A stretch of 64,000 bases of DNA from Oopsacas minuta. Taxonomy: Eukaryota; Porifera; Hexactinellida; Lyssacinosida; Leucopsacidae. The notes beneath the pieces were generated by a model. That model did no database searches. It was given only the letters and a program-made list of their open reading frames with translations, and was not told where the DNA came from. Positions 56,101-64,000 of this stretch are shown here, piece after piece. The DNA lies in the NCBI GenBank assembly GCA_024704765.1, contig JAKMXF010000088.1, forward strand, positions 558,001 through 622,000, read 5' to 3'. Within the stretch, counting starts at the first letter, position 1. The number at the start of each line of letters is the position of its first letter. Position numbers and translations under genes: made by a program.

Positions 56101-59100
56101 AACAATAACAATAACAAGTAAACAAACAAACAAAATACAAAATACACTTACGTCAGAATTCTTTGCTAAATATAATTTCTTAGTGGCACTATCAAAGTGG
56201 CATCTAATAGTGTCGCCTGTGACACAAGGGCTAAAAAGCTCTGGGAGTTGTCCATCATGGAATAGGCTACCTGAAAAGGTGTCAACCGTCCAACAGGATT
56301 GTGTTGACTTTATATCAGTGTCTTGAAGTGGTTTGCAGGCTACTCCAATGAATACTGAATTATTTGCTGAGTCAGAGTTCGTTAATTTTATCTAAATAGA
56401 AAAGGTGATATATTTAATAACCGCACCCCCGGGGGGTTTTCAGAGGTCTAATCCATAAGTATAGTGCTTAAATCCCTGTCCTCATACAGGGTGGGGGTCA
56501 GACCATGGGTTCATCTAGGTGCTTAGCCAGAAATTCTTGGTCCACTTCCTCTTGCACTCAAACTTATCGCCTATTGTGAGGAAATAATTCAACACTTACC
56601 TTCCATAAATAATTCCCTGTATCCAGTTGATAATTCATAAACAAGTAAGTATCTCCTATAGCTGTTTTCTTGATGTTATCACCTTCTATCTTACAGGAAT
56701 TATTTGCACAAATATTCTCAAATATATATTTGTGAGTGTCAGATTGTGTCGAGGTGGCAGGTGTGTCGCCTTTTGTTATGTGGAAAACTGGTTGTGCAAA
56801 TTGGCATAGTGACATCTGGTTAAATAAGACATCTATTATCTAAGAGAAGAAAACATCAACAATATTTGGGAATAGTCGCCTCCCTCGCTGAGTGTAGCTA
56901 AATACCAACGAGGTAACCATGGAAACTGGGACATAACTTATCATTCAACGTCACAGAAGCACGTTAGGGAGTTGCTGAATAGATTCATATGCTATGATTT
57001 ATTGCATATACCTGTACAGACAACTGACATTATATCGAAGCTCAAGAGACCGCAATAATCACTCCAATAAACCGATGAGGTGAAATTTATGCTACTTTGA
57101 CGGTTTGGAATCATTTTTGTAGAATTTAAGATTTGATATAAGCGCGGGTTTCAATATAACGAGGGTTAACTGTGAGTATGTGAGTATATTATGTCCTCCG
57201 TACAAGGGTGTTAAACCCACAAACACCTCCCTAAACGGTCCCTTGGGGGCTAAAATCTAACAAACACCCAAGATTCTTTTCGAGTTAATACAAAACTTCC
57301 TATTAGATTAGATTAGATTAGATTAGATTAGATTAATTGTAAGAGATTGCAAAGGAATTTACAGAGAAACAATGATTACAGAAACCTCAAAGACGGAGAA
57401 GAACTCTCTATCCTGTGTTAGATCATATTCTTTAGATTCTCAAGAAAAAGGCAAAATTGTATTTGATTAGCAATCACTATTGCTTTACAATAGAGATATA
57501 ATGAGATTAAGGTTGAACATATGTAATAAGGCGTAATTAAATTATCAGCTAGGAATATCTCCTCTGCTGATGAGATATTCTGGTGTAAGCAACGAGGGAA
57601 TTCTGTGGGGAACGTGAAACTCTCGGTACATCTAACACGAATATATCAAAGTCTTACATTGTACAAATATGCGCCCAAACCCTCAAAGGAATATATTTCG
57701 CGGATTATATCGAAGGAATTATAGCGGTTCCTTGAGCTTCGATATAACAGGAGTTGACTGTACTTATAATCTGTGAATTATTAATTTGGAATCAATAAGA
57801 GTAAACAAAAATGTTGTCTTTATGAAGAGAATCGATAAGAAAACAAAATAATCTAGGTAAGTCAGTAATAAACCTCACAATTTTCCATAAAAATGTGATA
57901 ACCAAAATTGTAATTAATCTAGAAACAGATTATAGATTATGCATTGAGGACAGTTTATTGTACACATTATGAGAAGTGTTTAGCTGGTGTTATCCAAACA
58001 CGCTTCTTCTGACACTCACTTCTAAGATTCCATTGTCTAAACTTGTTGTTAGAACAGACATTTTATCTTTGGAATCAGTAGACTCTCGATAATCTGAACA
58101 GAAGGTTATGCAACCTTTGGAAAATGTTCAAAAGACATCATTGCATCCAATGCTACTGATATATCCAAATACTCGCTTATATCCAAGCGTAAAATTGTAC
58201 AAATATGGTCCCAAACCCTCAAAGGAATATGTTTCGTGGGTTATATCGAAATAATTGTCGCGGTTCCTTGAGCTTCGATATATTGTTTCAATGCATTTCA
58301 TTAATCCGAACGAGTTATTCTGCAATTGGAATTGGAAGCGAGGGAGGGTGTAGCCATTTATCGAAGAACCTCGTCAATACGAATTTCCCGATAAGACGAC
58401 CAGATTTTGAGTCCGTTGGTGTCCATATTAACCAGGTTCTGCTGTAACAAACAAAAGCAGACACTATTTGAAAAATTCCAATCATATTCGAGACAAGTAC
58501 ATAAAAGCTTAATGAATTTAGAGAATGTAAATGAGAATTGTTGACCTGGCAAACTGAATTGAGATTAATCATATGTTAAATCAAATAATAATTAGTCTAA
58601 AATTAAACACAACAATTTTAATAAAAAACTCGAAAATTATTAAAATCACACCTCACCTATAATCAAATAATTACATTGAAATTGGCTATTCCATGAGTTT
58701 CAAACCCGGAATGAAATTATTCGAGTTTATAGTTCGTTATTATACAAAATCGAGTGTGAGTGATAATTTAAAAGCTCCGAGTATCCCTTGGTATCTCAGA
58801 TATAGCAAGTATATATGAAAAGTAACAGCTGGAAATCAAGAAAATTGTATCCATAATTTGTCTAGGAATTTCTAATACATTATCATGCGCGTCGATTTAG
58901 CTATGTGAAACTGCTGGAATAATTGTCTGCTGTGTGTTTGGTAAGTTGCACTATCATCCGTTTTATAAGATTTGGAGTGCAAACTGGCTTAAGTTTTGAT
59001 TAGTTTTCAATAAAATGGTAGCACGCGTGCTCCACTTTATTTGTGACACAGTGGCAGAGTTAATAGAGTCACTAAATCACAAACAGAACAACATAACCAG

Positions 59101-62100
59101 TGTTAATTACTCCGATTAATGGCCTGTCCTGATGTGACGCTATTAATCGGAGTCTGCTTTGTATGGGATAGTAGAACTCAAATTCAAAAATGAAATAATA
59201 TATAAGAAAAGGTTTTTCGACACGACACCCATAATTAATAAAATTAGAATACAGACAATTCACACCAGGACTATACAGCAGGAGTATTCGCGACAGAAAA
59301 TTCACAAAAACAGATCGTCACTCGAATTATCTCAGTACTATTAAAATAATTATCACTAATACATCTACAGTGGAGTCTCACAATAATTGACACATTGGAG
59401 ATTAGATTTGTACTTCGTAGGTGAGATGTCTGCTTCTCAGAGATTAGTTAAGTATTATTTCGTTCCACGAGCTTGTCCGTTGTAGAGGTGTTGTCTGCTT
59501 TTCGGAGTGTCCGTTATGGGAGACTCCACTGCATATACGTATAGAGTGAAACAAATCCCAGAAAAATGTCCAAATTCAACTTCTGGTACAAAATAAATTC
59601 ATTTAAAACTGATTGAAAAGGAATACTTGAATTGAGTATTAGTACAATAGACCTGCGTTAACTGGGACCCGTCTTATACAAATAGTACGTACAAGAATAG
59701 ATAAACCGTTTGGAGAGTAACTGACTGTATGTCGAATTTCACATATAAATGAGGTTTCATAAATAGCAGAGACATATGGCAGAGTACTAAAATACTATTG
59801 CCATGTATATTCGAAGTGAAAGATATTTGAAGAGTAATGAGCGTCGAAAGATGCTCTATCGAAAAACACTTAAAAAAAATGGTAATTAAAATACCAAAAT
59901 AGTTATTAACTGACCCTAGATACCATGTGTACAGTAGGAATGTGTTACTGAAAGATTACAGAGCAATTCTAATATTAGTCAGTATGTTGTCATTAATGTA
60001 CCATATAGCTAGCAGCTGTAATACATTATTAATCAGTTTATCTACAGTAAGCTAGCGTTATATCGAAAACGGATATACAGTGAAACCTGCATAATCCGAC
60101 ACACTCGTTGGGAAACGAAGAAAATGTCGGATTATACAGGTGTTCTCGTACATACTCAAGTAAAATTCAAGACATATGGTTGTCAAATATCAAATATGCA
60201 GTATACTATATTTACATTGTAAACGATAATGTTGGATTATGAAGATAAAATCACCTCCATGATCCGACATTGTTGAAATATGTACATCTCAGATAAATGA
60301 AAGCTAAATCGCCGGTTTATAGAGGTCGAATTTATATTACTTGATCATCATTCAATTGTTGGAATACGGAGTAGCGAGGTTCCGGGTTATTGAGGTTGTT
60401 TTCTATACAAAAAGTATCCGTGAAAAGAAATAATGTCGGTTTAGCGAAATTCCGGATTACAGAGGTGTCGGATTATGCAGGTTCCACTGTATATCGAAGT
60501 ATGAAATTGTACAAATATGGTCCCAAACCGTCCAAGTAACATAAACTTCATCGAAGAAATTATCAAGATCCCTTGAGCTTAGTTATAACAGGAGTTGACT
60601 GTACGTATATAGATACAGTGAACTCCTGTTCTAACTAATTAATTCTTTATCCCCTACAGCTTGAAATTAATATATTTGACTCCGCTTATAACGTAATGCA
60701 ACCGGGGAGCTGCAATTACTCAACCATTTACACTATTTATCCAAAGGAACATTAACTCTAAATATTGATAGATAATTAGAAATTCCGATCAGTTGTCCTA
60801 AAATATCCACATTCAAGCACATTAGGTAACATGATCGGAAGTTTGTTTATAAGTGAATATATTGAAGGAAATTCAGCACACGCAGGACAATATTTGGAAC
60901 ATCTGCGACAGGATAGCAATTGGAAAATGCGTGAATTAACTTTCAAGTCAATTAAATTTTATCAAAACTGAAGGGAAGTAATTAAGACGCGAAAATCGCA
61001 CAGCTGATTAGAGTTCAGGTTAGGGTTAGATATATTTGCTAATTAATTCCATAATTTGTGTAAGGGAATGATTAAGCTACAGACACCATATTCTAACTTA
61101 GATTTGTTATTACGATTTGGAATGATAGCGGGAACTTACGCGCTACATAATTAATGAGATGACATCTGTAAAATATTGATAAGATAGTTGTTAATAAACC
61201 GCCAAAAAATGAAATGCGAACGAATTCGGGCGCTAATTTGTAATTAAAAGTACAAAATTATTTTAATTTTGTAATTACACATAGGGCATAGTACTAAAGG
61301 TTTTGTCAAGCTGATATTATACAGAAAGTTTTGCGTATCGAGTTGTAGCAATATCTCTGTCCAATTTGCATGAAGCTTGCGTAATCCAACAGGTAATTCA
61401 AATACGGAAGCTTAACCGATGTCCAAACGGATGATATAGGTTCCGCTGTGATTTAAGATTTACAGAAACTGGGTTCTTGGGAGACCGAAAATGCTACCCG
61501 TTTGTGGAGGTTTATTTGTATGGAGATAGGGATTCGGCCAATTTATTTTTCACTCCATTTCCACAAGCCCCATTTGTGTAAATCACACTAATTCAGTTTT
61601 TATAGCAAATATTGTACATCTGTTACAGGTTATAATGCCTGATGTAATATATATTGAAACAAGCGAGGATGATAGATGAAAATGTGTATCCTTATCAAAA
61701 CGTGTTGAGCTCGGCTGTACCATTTCAAATAATCCAGAATCATATCAGAAATACACAAGTATAATATTAAAGATTTTATCTCTCTTCAAACAATAAATTG
61801 TAACACCTTAATCCAGCTCAAAGCTCAGAATCTTATCTTAAACCTACTCATTAGTAATCTTACCAAATACGTTTACAATCAATTGTAACATCTGGAAGGA
61901 AAGATATGAGAATCTTTGAACAAAACCCGACTGTTATAATTGTTTAATTCGTATATAATCGATGATAACTTAGCGATTAGAGAACTGAGAAATCATTGCA
62001 TATGTAATATTAAATATATATGTTTAAAACCAAGGTTCATAACCGGGGTGCAGAGGCCCCTTGGAGGTCAACAGGATCTCAAAATTTGTACTGTAGGGGC

Positions 62101-63478
62101 CCACGGGTGAAAACCATTGGTAAGCAATGTTTCAAACAGTGTCGCTGTTTGGGTATTTCCCAGGCCTCTGAGGGGTAAAATAGGGTAAATCAAAAATGAA
62201 AGATTGCTAAATGATTGCACTATTCGCCAGGTATCGAAACCAAGCAATTTATAGTAAATAGCAAATGGTCGCTTTTTAATACATTAAAATTGGACCAGCT
62301 GAGAAATTCATTTCTTATATAATTGGAAAATAATCAAATCACAATAAAATGGGATTACATATCATTCTCAAAACTGACTAATTAAATACTGGAATCAGTG
62401 GTTTTGATTTATAATTGTCGATTTGGAGAATATTCTGACCATTTTTTGAGGCACAAGGAAGCAAGGGTTATGTCCATAGTAAGCGAAAAGTAAATAACAC
62501 TTACTTATGGTTACATTCCATACACATACATACGTTGCCATGGTAGTCTCACAAGATTAAGAGAATGTGACTTGTAATGAGTTAGTTGCAAATAGATCCG
62601 CATTAATTTTAAGACGATTTTCTGATAGTCAACGAACTATTGATAGTCAACGAATTTCTGATAGTCAACGAATTTCTGATAGTAGGAAGAATTTTTGATA
62701 GTGGTATTTCTTATCTAGCGAATCTATGGTAATCAGATAGCGGAGAAGAATTTGAATGGCATTACTTGTAATACTACTTTTAATACAGCTTTAAGGATCA
62801 AATATACATACAGTGTAAGTTCGCGTATTAGCAAGCATGAATTCCTTTGCTAATACGCAAACTTACTTTCATAATACAAAATGGATTCTGAAACTTACCT
62901 TTCCCTTCTCAGCATTCTTCTCTTTTGGATGTTCTGTAAGAATATTTGATAGCAAATTCAATGCCGAAATTCTAGTCCTTATACTGATACATCTTGGTAG
63001 ACCTATTGGATTTTGAATATACGTATATGAATAATTTGACTGAGGTGTCTACAACGTATATCCTTACAAACCCTTGATTTTAAAAGGAATCAAGCAAACA
63101 TTCGCAAAATTATGTGACTTTTACCAGAATAACAAACAGAAATTGATATTCATAGATGTATTACTCGGAAATTCAGGGGTTGGTAATGTATGAAATTCAG
63201 AAATATGTAACTAACAATATTCTGGATCTGTACCAGCTATCCTCAACAACAGTCCTACCCAAGCTGTATTAGCAAAATGTGACCTCATTTTATCAGTGGA
63301 TGCAACACGCGACAAGTAATTGATATAAGATCCCATTGAGTATTCTCTATCATCGTTAGATATAGTACACCATAATTTCTCCAGCTGTTTGAGAGTTTCT
63401 GGATGGACAGGGTGGTTGAACTCAAATGGGAGAGATAGCTCAAGGAAATCTATCGGAGACTGTACTTGGAGATCGTTT
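32101..63478 (-). CDS. HERC1: HERC1-type giant HECT ubiquitin ligase, 3' part of gene
   Basis: 41 exons phase without conflict into about 2560 residues; the 5' part lies beyond 64000. Exons: 63478-63216, 63002-62899, 56839-56600, 56391-56152, 56081-55998, 55715-55440, 55341-55154, 54331-54161, 54026-53900, 53838-53595, 53373-53083, 52922-52666, 52615-52525, 52365-52181, 52011-51816, 51710-51516, 51051-50899, 50839-50678, 50547-50498, 50405-50359, 50334-50130, 50044-49532, 49440-49366, 47411-47296, 46930-46705, 46363-46232, 46015-45833, 45745-45452, 45233-45095, 44778-44597, 44309-44136, 44053-43852, 43461-43271, 42838-42764, 42098-41880, 41620-41474, 36942-36794, 35719-35470, 35176-35024, 34860-34555, 32289-32101. 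Domains: SPRY (56839-55998), proline-rich plus UBA ([10 protein letters not shown] with [10 protein letters not shown]), WD40 blades (50547-46705), RCC1-like repeats (45745-42764) and HECT, with catalytic Cys in PTAQTCFF at 32259-32257. This order is specific to HERC1. Three genes are nested in its introns. Confidence 0.93.
32794..34276 (+). CDS. RERG/RASL-like small GTPase with degenerate G3 and G4 motifs, nested in HERC1
   Basis: Four exons (32794-32902, 33337-33422, 33682-33962, 34132-34276) give 206 residues in one frame. The N-terminus resembles RERG and RASL11/12: [20 protein letters not shown] then KRF. G1 (GDKAVGKS) and G5 (ECSAKTGEG) are intact. The G3 position reads FDIASQD, so the DxxG glycine is Ser. 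The G4 motif reads GCKLDL, with Cys for Asn. These changes suggest altered nucleotide binding or hydrolysis. The basic C-terminus lacks a CAAX box, as in RERG. It lies antisense in the last, 2.3-kb HERC1 intron. Family is clear, exact paralogue is not. Confidence 0.82.
33011..33142. mobile_element. hAT-like MITE with 8-bp duplication
   Basis: CAGCGGTTCCAACC to inverted GGTTAGGAACCACTG. Flanks ATCTAGGT and GTCTAGGT differ at one base. Sits in intron 1 of the small GTPase gene, itself inside HERC1. Confidence 0.87.
33440..33573. repeat. Tigger-like MITE (family A) in GTPase intron 2
   Basis: CAGTCAACTAATATATCAAA to inverted ATATAACGGGAGGACTG with core ATATGGTCCCAAACCGCCAA. Begins 17 bases after the exon 2 donor. 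Confidence 0.85.
34331..34408. repeat. Tigger-like MITE (family A), short copy
   Basis: CAGTCATCAACTCTCGTTAT to inverted AATGGGAGTTAATTG, just downstream of the GTPase stop codon. Confidence 0.78.
35298..35434. repeat. Tigger-like MITE (family A) in HERC1 intron
   Basis: CAATCAACTCCCGTTACATC to inverted AACAGGAGTTAACTG. Fills nearly half of the intron between exons ending at 35470 and beginning at 35176. Confidence 0.85.
37462..37556. mobile_element. hAT-like MITE with 8-bp duplication
   Basis: CAGCGGTTCCCAACTTTG to inverted CAGGTTGGGAAGCGCT. Flanks CCTTACAT and CCCTACAT differ at one base. Confidence 0.8.
37998..38114. repeat. hAT-like MITE, one clear end
   Basis: Right end AAAGGTTGGGAACCGCTG and the internal ACGGACGACAGCAGGGATCC are shared with other copies (36650, 54475). 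A run of about 12 G follows GTCTAT. Left end uncertain. Confidence 0.6.
38992..40350 (-). CDS. CPEB1: CPEB1-type cytoplasmic polyadenylation element-binding protein, nested in HERC1
   Basis: An intronless 452-residue protein on the same strand as HERC1, inside its 4.5-kb intron 36. CPEB binds UUUUAU elements in 3' UTRs and switches mRNAs between storage and translation, classically in germ cells and oocytes. A Ser-rich disordered N-terminus (about 190 residues) precedes RRM1 ([24 protein letters not shown]), RRM2 ([25 protein letters not shown]) and a C-terminal ZZ-type zinc finger ([32 protein letters not shown]). [26 protein letters not shown] and [13 protein letters not shown] follow CPEB1 rather than CPEB2-4. 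The single-exon structure suggests it arose as a retrocopy or lost its introns, but all domains are intact. Confidence 0.95.
   Translation of the reverse strand: MQRFDMNSLATKSYSPPHLASCLSPQAEKYTPKSHPEEEFASLLKCLNIEDNYPSPTGNPRKFPEITSSPEFDHDSDSSSNSSSTQLSDSLTDLASSGSSSSGSFMSSFDTCAPWGKSLVPNVSGSPPGLIFSSSIHSSFEKVWKLNPPTPQSVLSSVPDQESALSHRPCQYDRKDDSHYPIVCTWSGVLPSRRYRNPVYSSKVFLGGVPWDITEEALLSTFKQFGPLCVEWPGKETKHHRHPPKGYVYLIFEHEKSVRLLLQLCTSEGPDSGEFYFKVSSRRMRNKEVQVIPWVQTDSNCVHRSAPRLEFNTTIFVGGLHGLLTADALASVMDDLFGGVVYAGIDTDRHKYPIGSGRVTFVSTKNYMKAVQAGYVEIKTGKFTKRVQVDPYLEDTFCNSCCRVMGPFFCRDVNCFKYYCRLCWEWQHAVQGYRHHKPLTRNTKSSLAQCDL
40351..41473. other. Part of HERC1 intron 36 upstream of CPEB1
   Basis: AT-rich. Must hold the CPEB1 promoter if that gene is independently transcribed. 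A composite of a family C end (GTGTAACCTCACAAACAGGG) and hAT-like sequence (GGGGGTCTACTGGTGAAAAC) lies at about 41277-41397. Confidence 0.5.
41651..41715. repeat. MITE family B, short copy
   Basis: CAGTAGGTGTCGGTTATAAG to inverted CTATAACCAGCATCCACTG, centre TGCTACCCCCAGGGGTTC. HERC1 intron 35. Confidence 0.8.
41737..41812. repeat. Tigger-like MITE (family A), half copy
   Basis: CAGCCAACTCTCGTTATATC through AAATTGTACAAATAC, then lost. Confidence 0.75.
42872..42922. other. Cluster of three perfect hairpins in HERC1 intron
   Basis: Back to back: CGAGCC-TTT-GGCTCG (42872-42886), TCGC-TTC-GCGA (42887-42897) and CTCG-GTGC-ATT-GCAC-TT-CGAG (42902-42922). GC-rich in an AT-rich intron. Function unknown; may be the tail of a retroposon or a structured RNA. 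Confidence 0.6.
43244..43270. repeat. MITE family B end at HERC1 splice donor
   Basis: CAGTGAATGCCGGTTATAAG then AACATAC, preceded by TA. Read on the minus strand this is the first 27 bases of the intron after exon 33 (donor GTATGTTC). Confidence 0.75.
43625..43774. repeat. Tigger-like MITE (family A) in HERC1 intron 32
   Basis: ACAACTCCAGTTATATCTAG to inverted TATAACAGGAATTGTCTG, with the core TTTTCCCAAACCGTCAAAG. Confidence 0.83.
44508..44578. repeat. MITE family C in HERC1 intron 30
   Basis: GAAACCTCCACGAATGGGGA and GTAGCATTGTCGGCGTCCCT. It lies 18 bases from the end of the intron-adjacent exon at 44597. Confidence 0.65.
44815..44947. repeat. Tigger-like MITE (family A) in HERC1 intron 29
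   Basis: AAGTAAACTCCGGTTTTATC to inverted GATATAATGGGAATCGACT, with GACGGTTTGGGACCATATTT. Confidence 0.83.
46021..46110. repeat. hAT-like MITE fragment
   Basis: GGATCTCAAAATTTGCATTT, then GGGAGGGCTCCACAGAATGT and GGGGATCCGTTG, phrases shared with the 33011 and 36650 copies. Confidence 0.5.
46986..47235. repeat. Inverted-repeat element (GAAACTTGTTTCAGCT ends) in HERC1 intron 24
   Basis: Left AAGGCTAATGTTAGTAGGAA then ACTTGTTTCAGCT; right AGCTGAAACAAGTTTCTC then ATTAACAGGGGCCTT. Related ends appear at about 20398-20432, 22081-22130 and 6098. Confidence 0.7.
47429..47599. repeat. Tigger-like MITE (family A), full length 171 bp
   Basis: CAGTCAACTCCCGTCGTTTC to inverted AAACTGGAGTTGACTG with TA on both sides. 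Starts 18 bases from the exon boundary at 47411. Confidence 0.9.
48131..48901 (+). CDS. Class I SAM-dependent methyltransferase, nested in HERC1
   Basis: An intronless 256-residue protein antisense to HERC1 inside its 1.95-kb intron 23. The Rossmann-type methyltransferase motifs are clear: motif [18 protein letters not shown], the acidic end of strand 2 in [14 protein letters not shown], motif II region [11 protein letters not shown], motif [15 protein letters not shown]. The C-terminal third ([14 protein letters not shown]) probably forms the substrate cap. It resembles small type-11 methyltransferases of unknown substrate found scattered in animals and microbes. I cannot infer the substrate. 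Codon use is like its neighbours. The frame is clean and the ATG at 48131 ([17 protein letters not shown]) fits the family's N-terminus. Confidence 0.88.
   Translation: MSEDIQEQSDEHFDKISSDYDQLEFYGLSKTKWIVERAIDYLEIQDSETIVDLGGGCGDLMNEICIRKKVKGYCMDISINMLKVGREKHFQNKSLEFVHLPMDEISKFELLADKFIVVSAIHFIKEDNLQSFYETIYNKLGKSGKILMVTRREKVPNIPLIATIQKMWYSIPTKTIEVALAKAGFKVSTEERIYKYAITKSRWYEHMTKRFISTISTDVISDEQIQVEIKELDETLLKGKDIVEFDDICVFIVGSK
48966..49070. other. Hairpin cluster downstream of methyltransferase
   Basis: Consecutive perfect stems: CTCAGT-GTGGTT-ACTGAG (48966-48983), AGCATG-CTTCA-CATGCT (49004-49020) and a longer structure using CTACG/CGTAG and GAGACC/GGTCTC (about 49025-49070). More GC-rich than its surroundings; nature unknown. 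Confidence 0.5.
50335..50358 (-). other. Apparent 24-nt intron in HERC1
   Basis: Minus-strand GTAAGATTCATA to TTTTCCAAAG between exons 50405-50359 and 50334-50130. Removing it joins LLSM to CEHSYTVL and preserves a WD40 blade ending DNTIKIW; leaving it in puts a TAA in frame directly after ATG. Confidence 0.65.
52106..52177. repeat. MITE family C, 72 bp, abutting a HERC1 splice donor
   Basis: CAGGAAACTCCACAAACGTG to inverted TTATGGGGTTACTG, with TA at 52104-52105 and 52178-52179. The right-hand TA supplies the T and A of the minus-strand donor GTA that follows exon 52365-52181. Confidence 0.85.
54030..54145. repeat. AAACAAACAAGTAAACACAT-type minisatellite in HERC1 intron
   Basis: Units of about 28 bases (AAATAAACAAACAAGTAAACAC and variants) repeat four times in the intron between exons 54161 and 54026, taking up almost the whole intron. 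Confidence 0.88.
54829..54998. repeat. Tigger-like MITE (family A), near full length
   Basis: AGTCAGCTCCAGTTATATCC to inverted ATAAACAGGAGTTGAGTG with GACGGTTTGGGGCCATATTT. HERC1 intron 7. Confidence 0.87.
57016..57172. repeat. Tigger-like MITE (family A)
   Basis: CAGACAACTGACATTATATC to inverted ATAACGAGGGTTAACTG. Confidence 0.85.
57302..57341. repeat. (ATTAG)n microsatellite, about eight units
   Basis: Uninterrupted ATTAG repeats. The unit is not a known telomere motif of animals (TTAGGG), so I treat it as a plain microsatellite. Confidence 0.93.
57625..57760. repeat. Tigger-like MITE (family A), 5' end decayed
   Basis: Clear from ACACGAATATATCAAAGTCT to the inverted TATAACAGGAGTTGACTG. 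Confidence 0.8.
58150..58282. repeat. Tigger-like MITE (family A), truncated
   Basis: ATATATCCAAATACTCGCTT through GGTCCCAAACCCTCAAAG to GGTTCCTTGAGCTTCGATAT; terminal CAGTC ends missing. Confidence 0.75.
59368..59531. repeat. 164-bp MITE with CAGTGGAGTCTC ends
   Basis: CAGTGGAGTCTCACAATAAT and inverted TTATGGGAGACTCCACTG, with TCTGCTT repeats inside. A different family from A, B and C. Confidence 0.75.
60045..60601. repeat. Tigger-like MITE (family A) interrupted by another element
   Basis: CAGTAAGCTAGCGTTATATC at the left and inverted ATAACAGGAGTTGACTG at the right are one family A copy split by the 412-bp insertion at 60078-60489. Removing the insertion restores the family's CGGATATATCGAAGT stretch. 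Confidence 0.9.
60078..60489. mobile_element. 412-bp pogo-like MITE inserted in a family A MITE
   Basis: CAGTGAAACCTGCATAATCC to inverted GGATTATGCAGGTTCCACTG; TA at 60076-60077 and 60490-60491. Sub-terminal CGGATTA/TAATCCG motifs recur inside. No open frame of transposase size. Confidence 0.92.
62621..62695. repeat. 18-bp tandem repeat
   Basis: CTGATAGTCAACGAATTT in about four copies with small changes, in HERC1 intron 2. Confidence 0.85.
62812..62872. repeat. Short inverted-repeat element next to HERC1 exon 2
   Basis: CAGTGTAAGTTCGCGTATTA and GCTAATACGCAAACTTACT are inverted around a short loop. It ends 27 bases from the exon boundary at 62899. Confidence 0.7.
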
Positions 63479-63890
63479 CTAGAAATTCAAATAATATGAA
63501 ATTGACCCCTCGGGGCGTGTTTAGAGGTCAAATCCATAAGTATGGTATAAGAACTCATATACTTAAGCCATGGGCACAGTTTCTAATTAAATCGTCTCCT
63601 CAGTCAGGACAATGAATTGAAATTGACAGAAATATAACATGCTATTGATATATGTATAAAACTGCCAACTCCACCTGTTAATTCAATAAAGTCTAGTAAG
63701 AGTTTTGCTTATATAATTATTCGTAATAAGAAATTTGTTATATGCAAGTTCTATTAAATATTTTCATAGCATTTTTACACTCATTTCATATTGATGAAAA
63801 CTGCTGGATTGGACCCCTGATACTACCACAAACCTCAGTCAAGAATGGGGCAGATAGAATCGTATTTCACACCTCTGGCTGTATAACATA

Positions 63891-64000
63891 CAGTCAACTC
63901 CTGTTATATCGAAGCTCAAGGGGCCGCGATAATTACTCCGATATGACCGATGGAATACATGTCCCTTTACGGTTTGGGATCATATTTGTACAATAACAGA
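63891..64000. repeat. Tigger-like MITE (family A), cut by the window edge
   Basis: CAGTCAACTCCTGTTATATC then GAAGCTCAAGGGGCCGCG, TACGGTTTGGGATCATATTT and TTGTACAATAA at the edge. HERC1 intron beyond the first exon seen. Confidence 0.88.

Larger units (their letters stand above)
56840..62898. other. 6.06-kb HERC1 intron 2, repeat-filled
   Basis: The largest intron in the window. It contains family A MITEs at 57016, 57625, 58150 and 60045, a nested pogo-like element at 60078-60489, an element with CAGTGGAGTCTC ends at 59368-59531, an ATTAG microsatellite and an 18-bp tandem repeat at about 62621-62695. I see no nested gene here, unlike three other long HERC1 introns. Confidence 0.7.

Noticed and set aside
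57302-57341. Interstitial telomere repeat
   Set aside because: The unit is ATTAG, not TTAGGG or another known telomere motif of animals.
1-64000. CRISPR arrays, bacterial operons, prophage
   Set aside because: Tandem repeats found lack unique spacers, and genes are spliced and eukaryotic throughout.

Overview
The window is eukaryotic and most likely from an invertebrate metazoan. The evidence is GT-AG introns, metazoan signalling and polarity genes (HERC1, Lgl, CPEB1, RSU1, a Dok-like adaptor, torsin, IFT20), AT-rich spacers and no bacterial-style operons. A compact, intron-colonised genome such as an early-branching animal (a sponge, for example) fits, but I cannot name the species and treat that as a weak inference.

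Layout. 0.5-5.2 kb (minus): eIF3G, RSU1 and a seven-exon Dok-like PH/PTB adaptor. 6.3-8.5 kb (plus): a REXO4-type exonuclease and a torsin ATPase. 10.1-15.2 kb (minus): an unrecognised tail-anchored coiled-coil protein and a secreted or anchored polyamine oxidase. 16.5-28.1 kb (plus): a 28-exon lethal giant larvae (Lgl/LLGL) gene. Its introns hold IFT20, SAR1 and a broken NHL-repeat gene, all antisense. 29.4-31.7 kb (plus): an intronless choline-transporter-like protein (CTL/SLC44). 32.1-63.5 kb (minus): the C-terminal 2560 or so residues of a HERC1 giant ubiquitin ligase in 41 exons that I could phase end to end (SPRY, UBA, WD40, RCC1-like domain, HECT). The gene runs off the right edge. Its introns hold a RERG-like small GTPase (plus), CPEB1 (minus) and a class I methyltransferase (plus).

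Spacers and introns are packed with short non-autonomous DNA transposons. The commonest is a Tigger/pogo-like MITE with TA target duplications and a terminal repeat close to CAGTCAACTCCCGTTATATC, seen in about 25 copies. Three further inverted-repeat families and hAT-like elements with 8-bp duplications are also present. Several sit at or next to splice sites. No transposase gene was found here.

Gene functions fall into unrelated housekeeping and signalling roles: translation initiation, integrin adhesion, RNA processing, ER AAA+ ATPase, polarity, COPII budding, intraflagellar transport, ubiquitin ligation and translational control. There is no sign of a co-regulated cluster. The most notable points are the nested-gene architecture, an apparent 24-nt intron, transposon sequence at splice donors, and several family members with altered hallmark residues.
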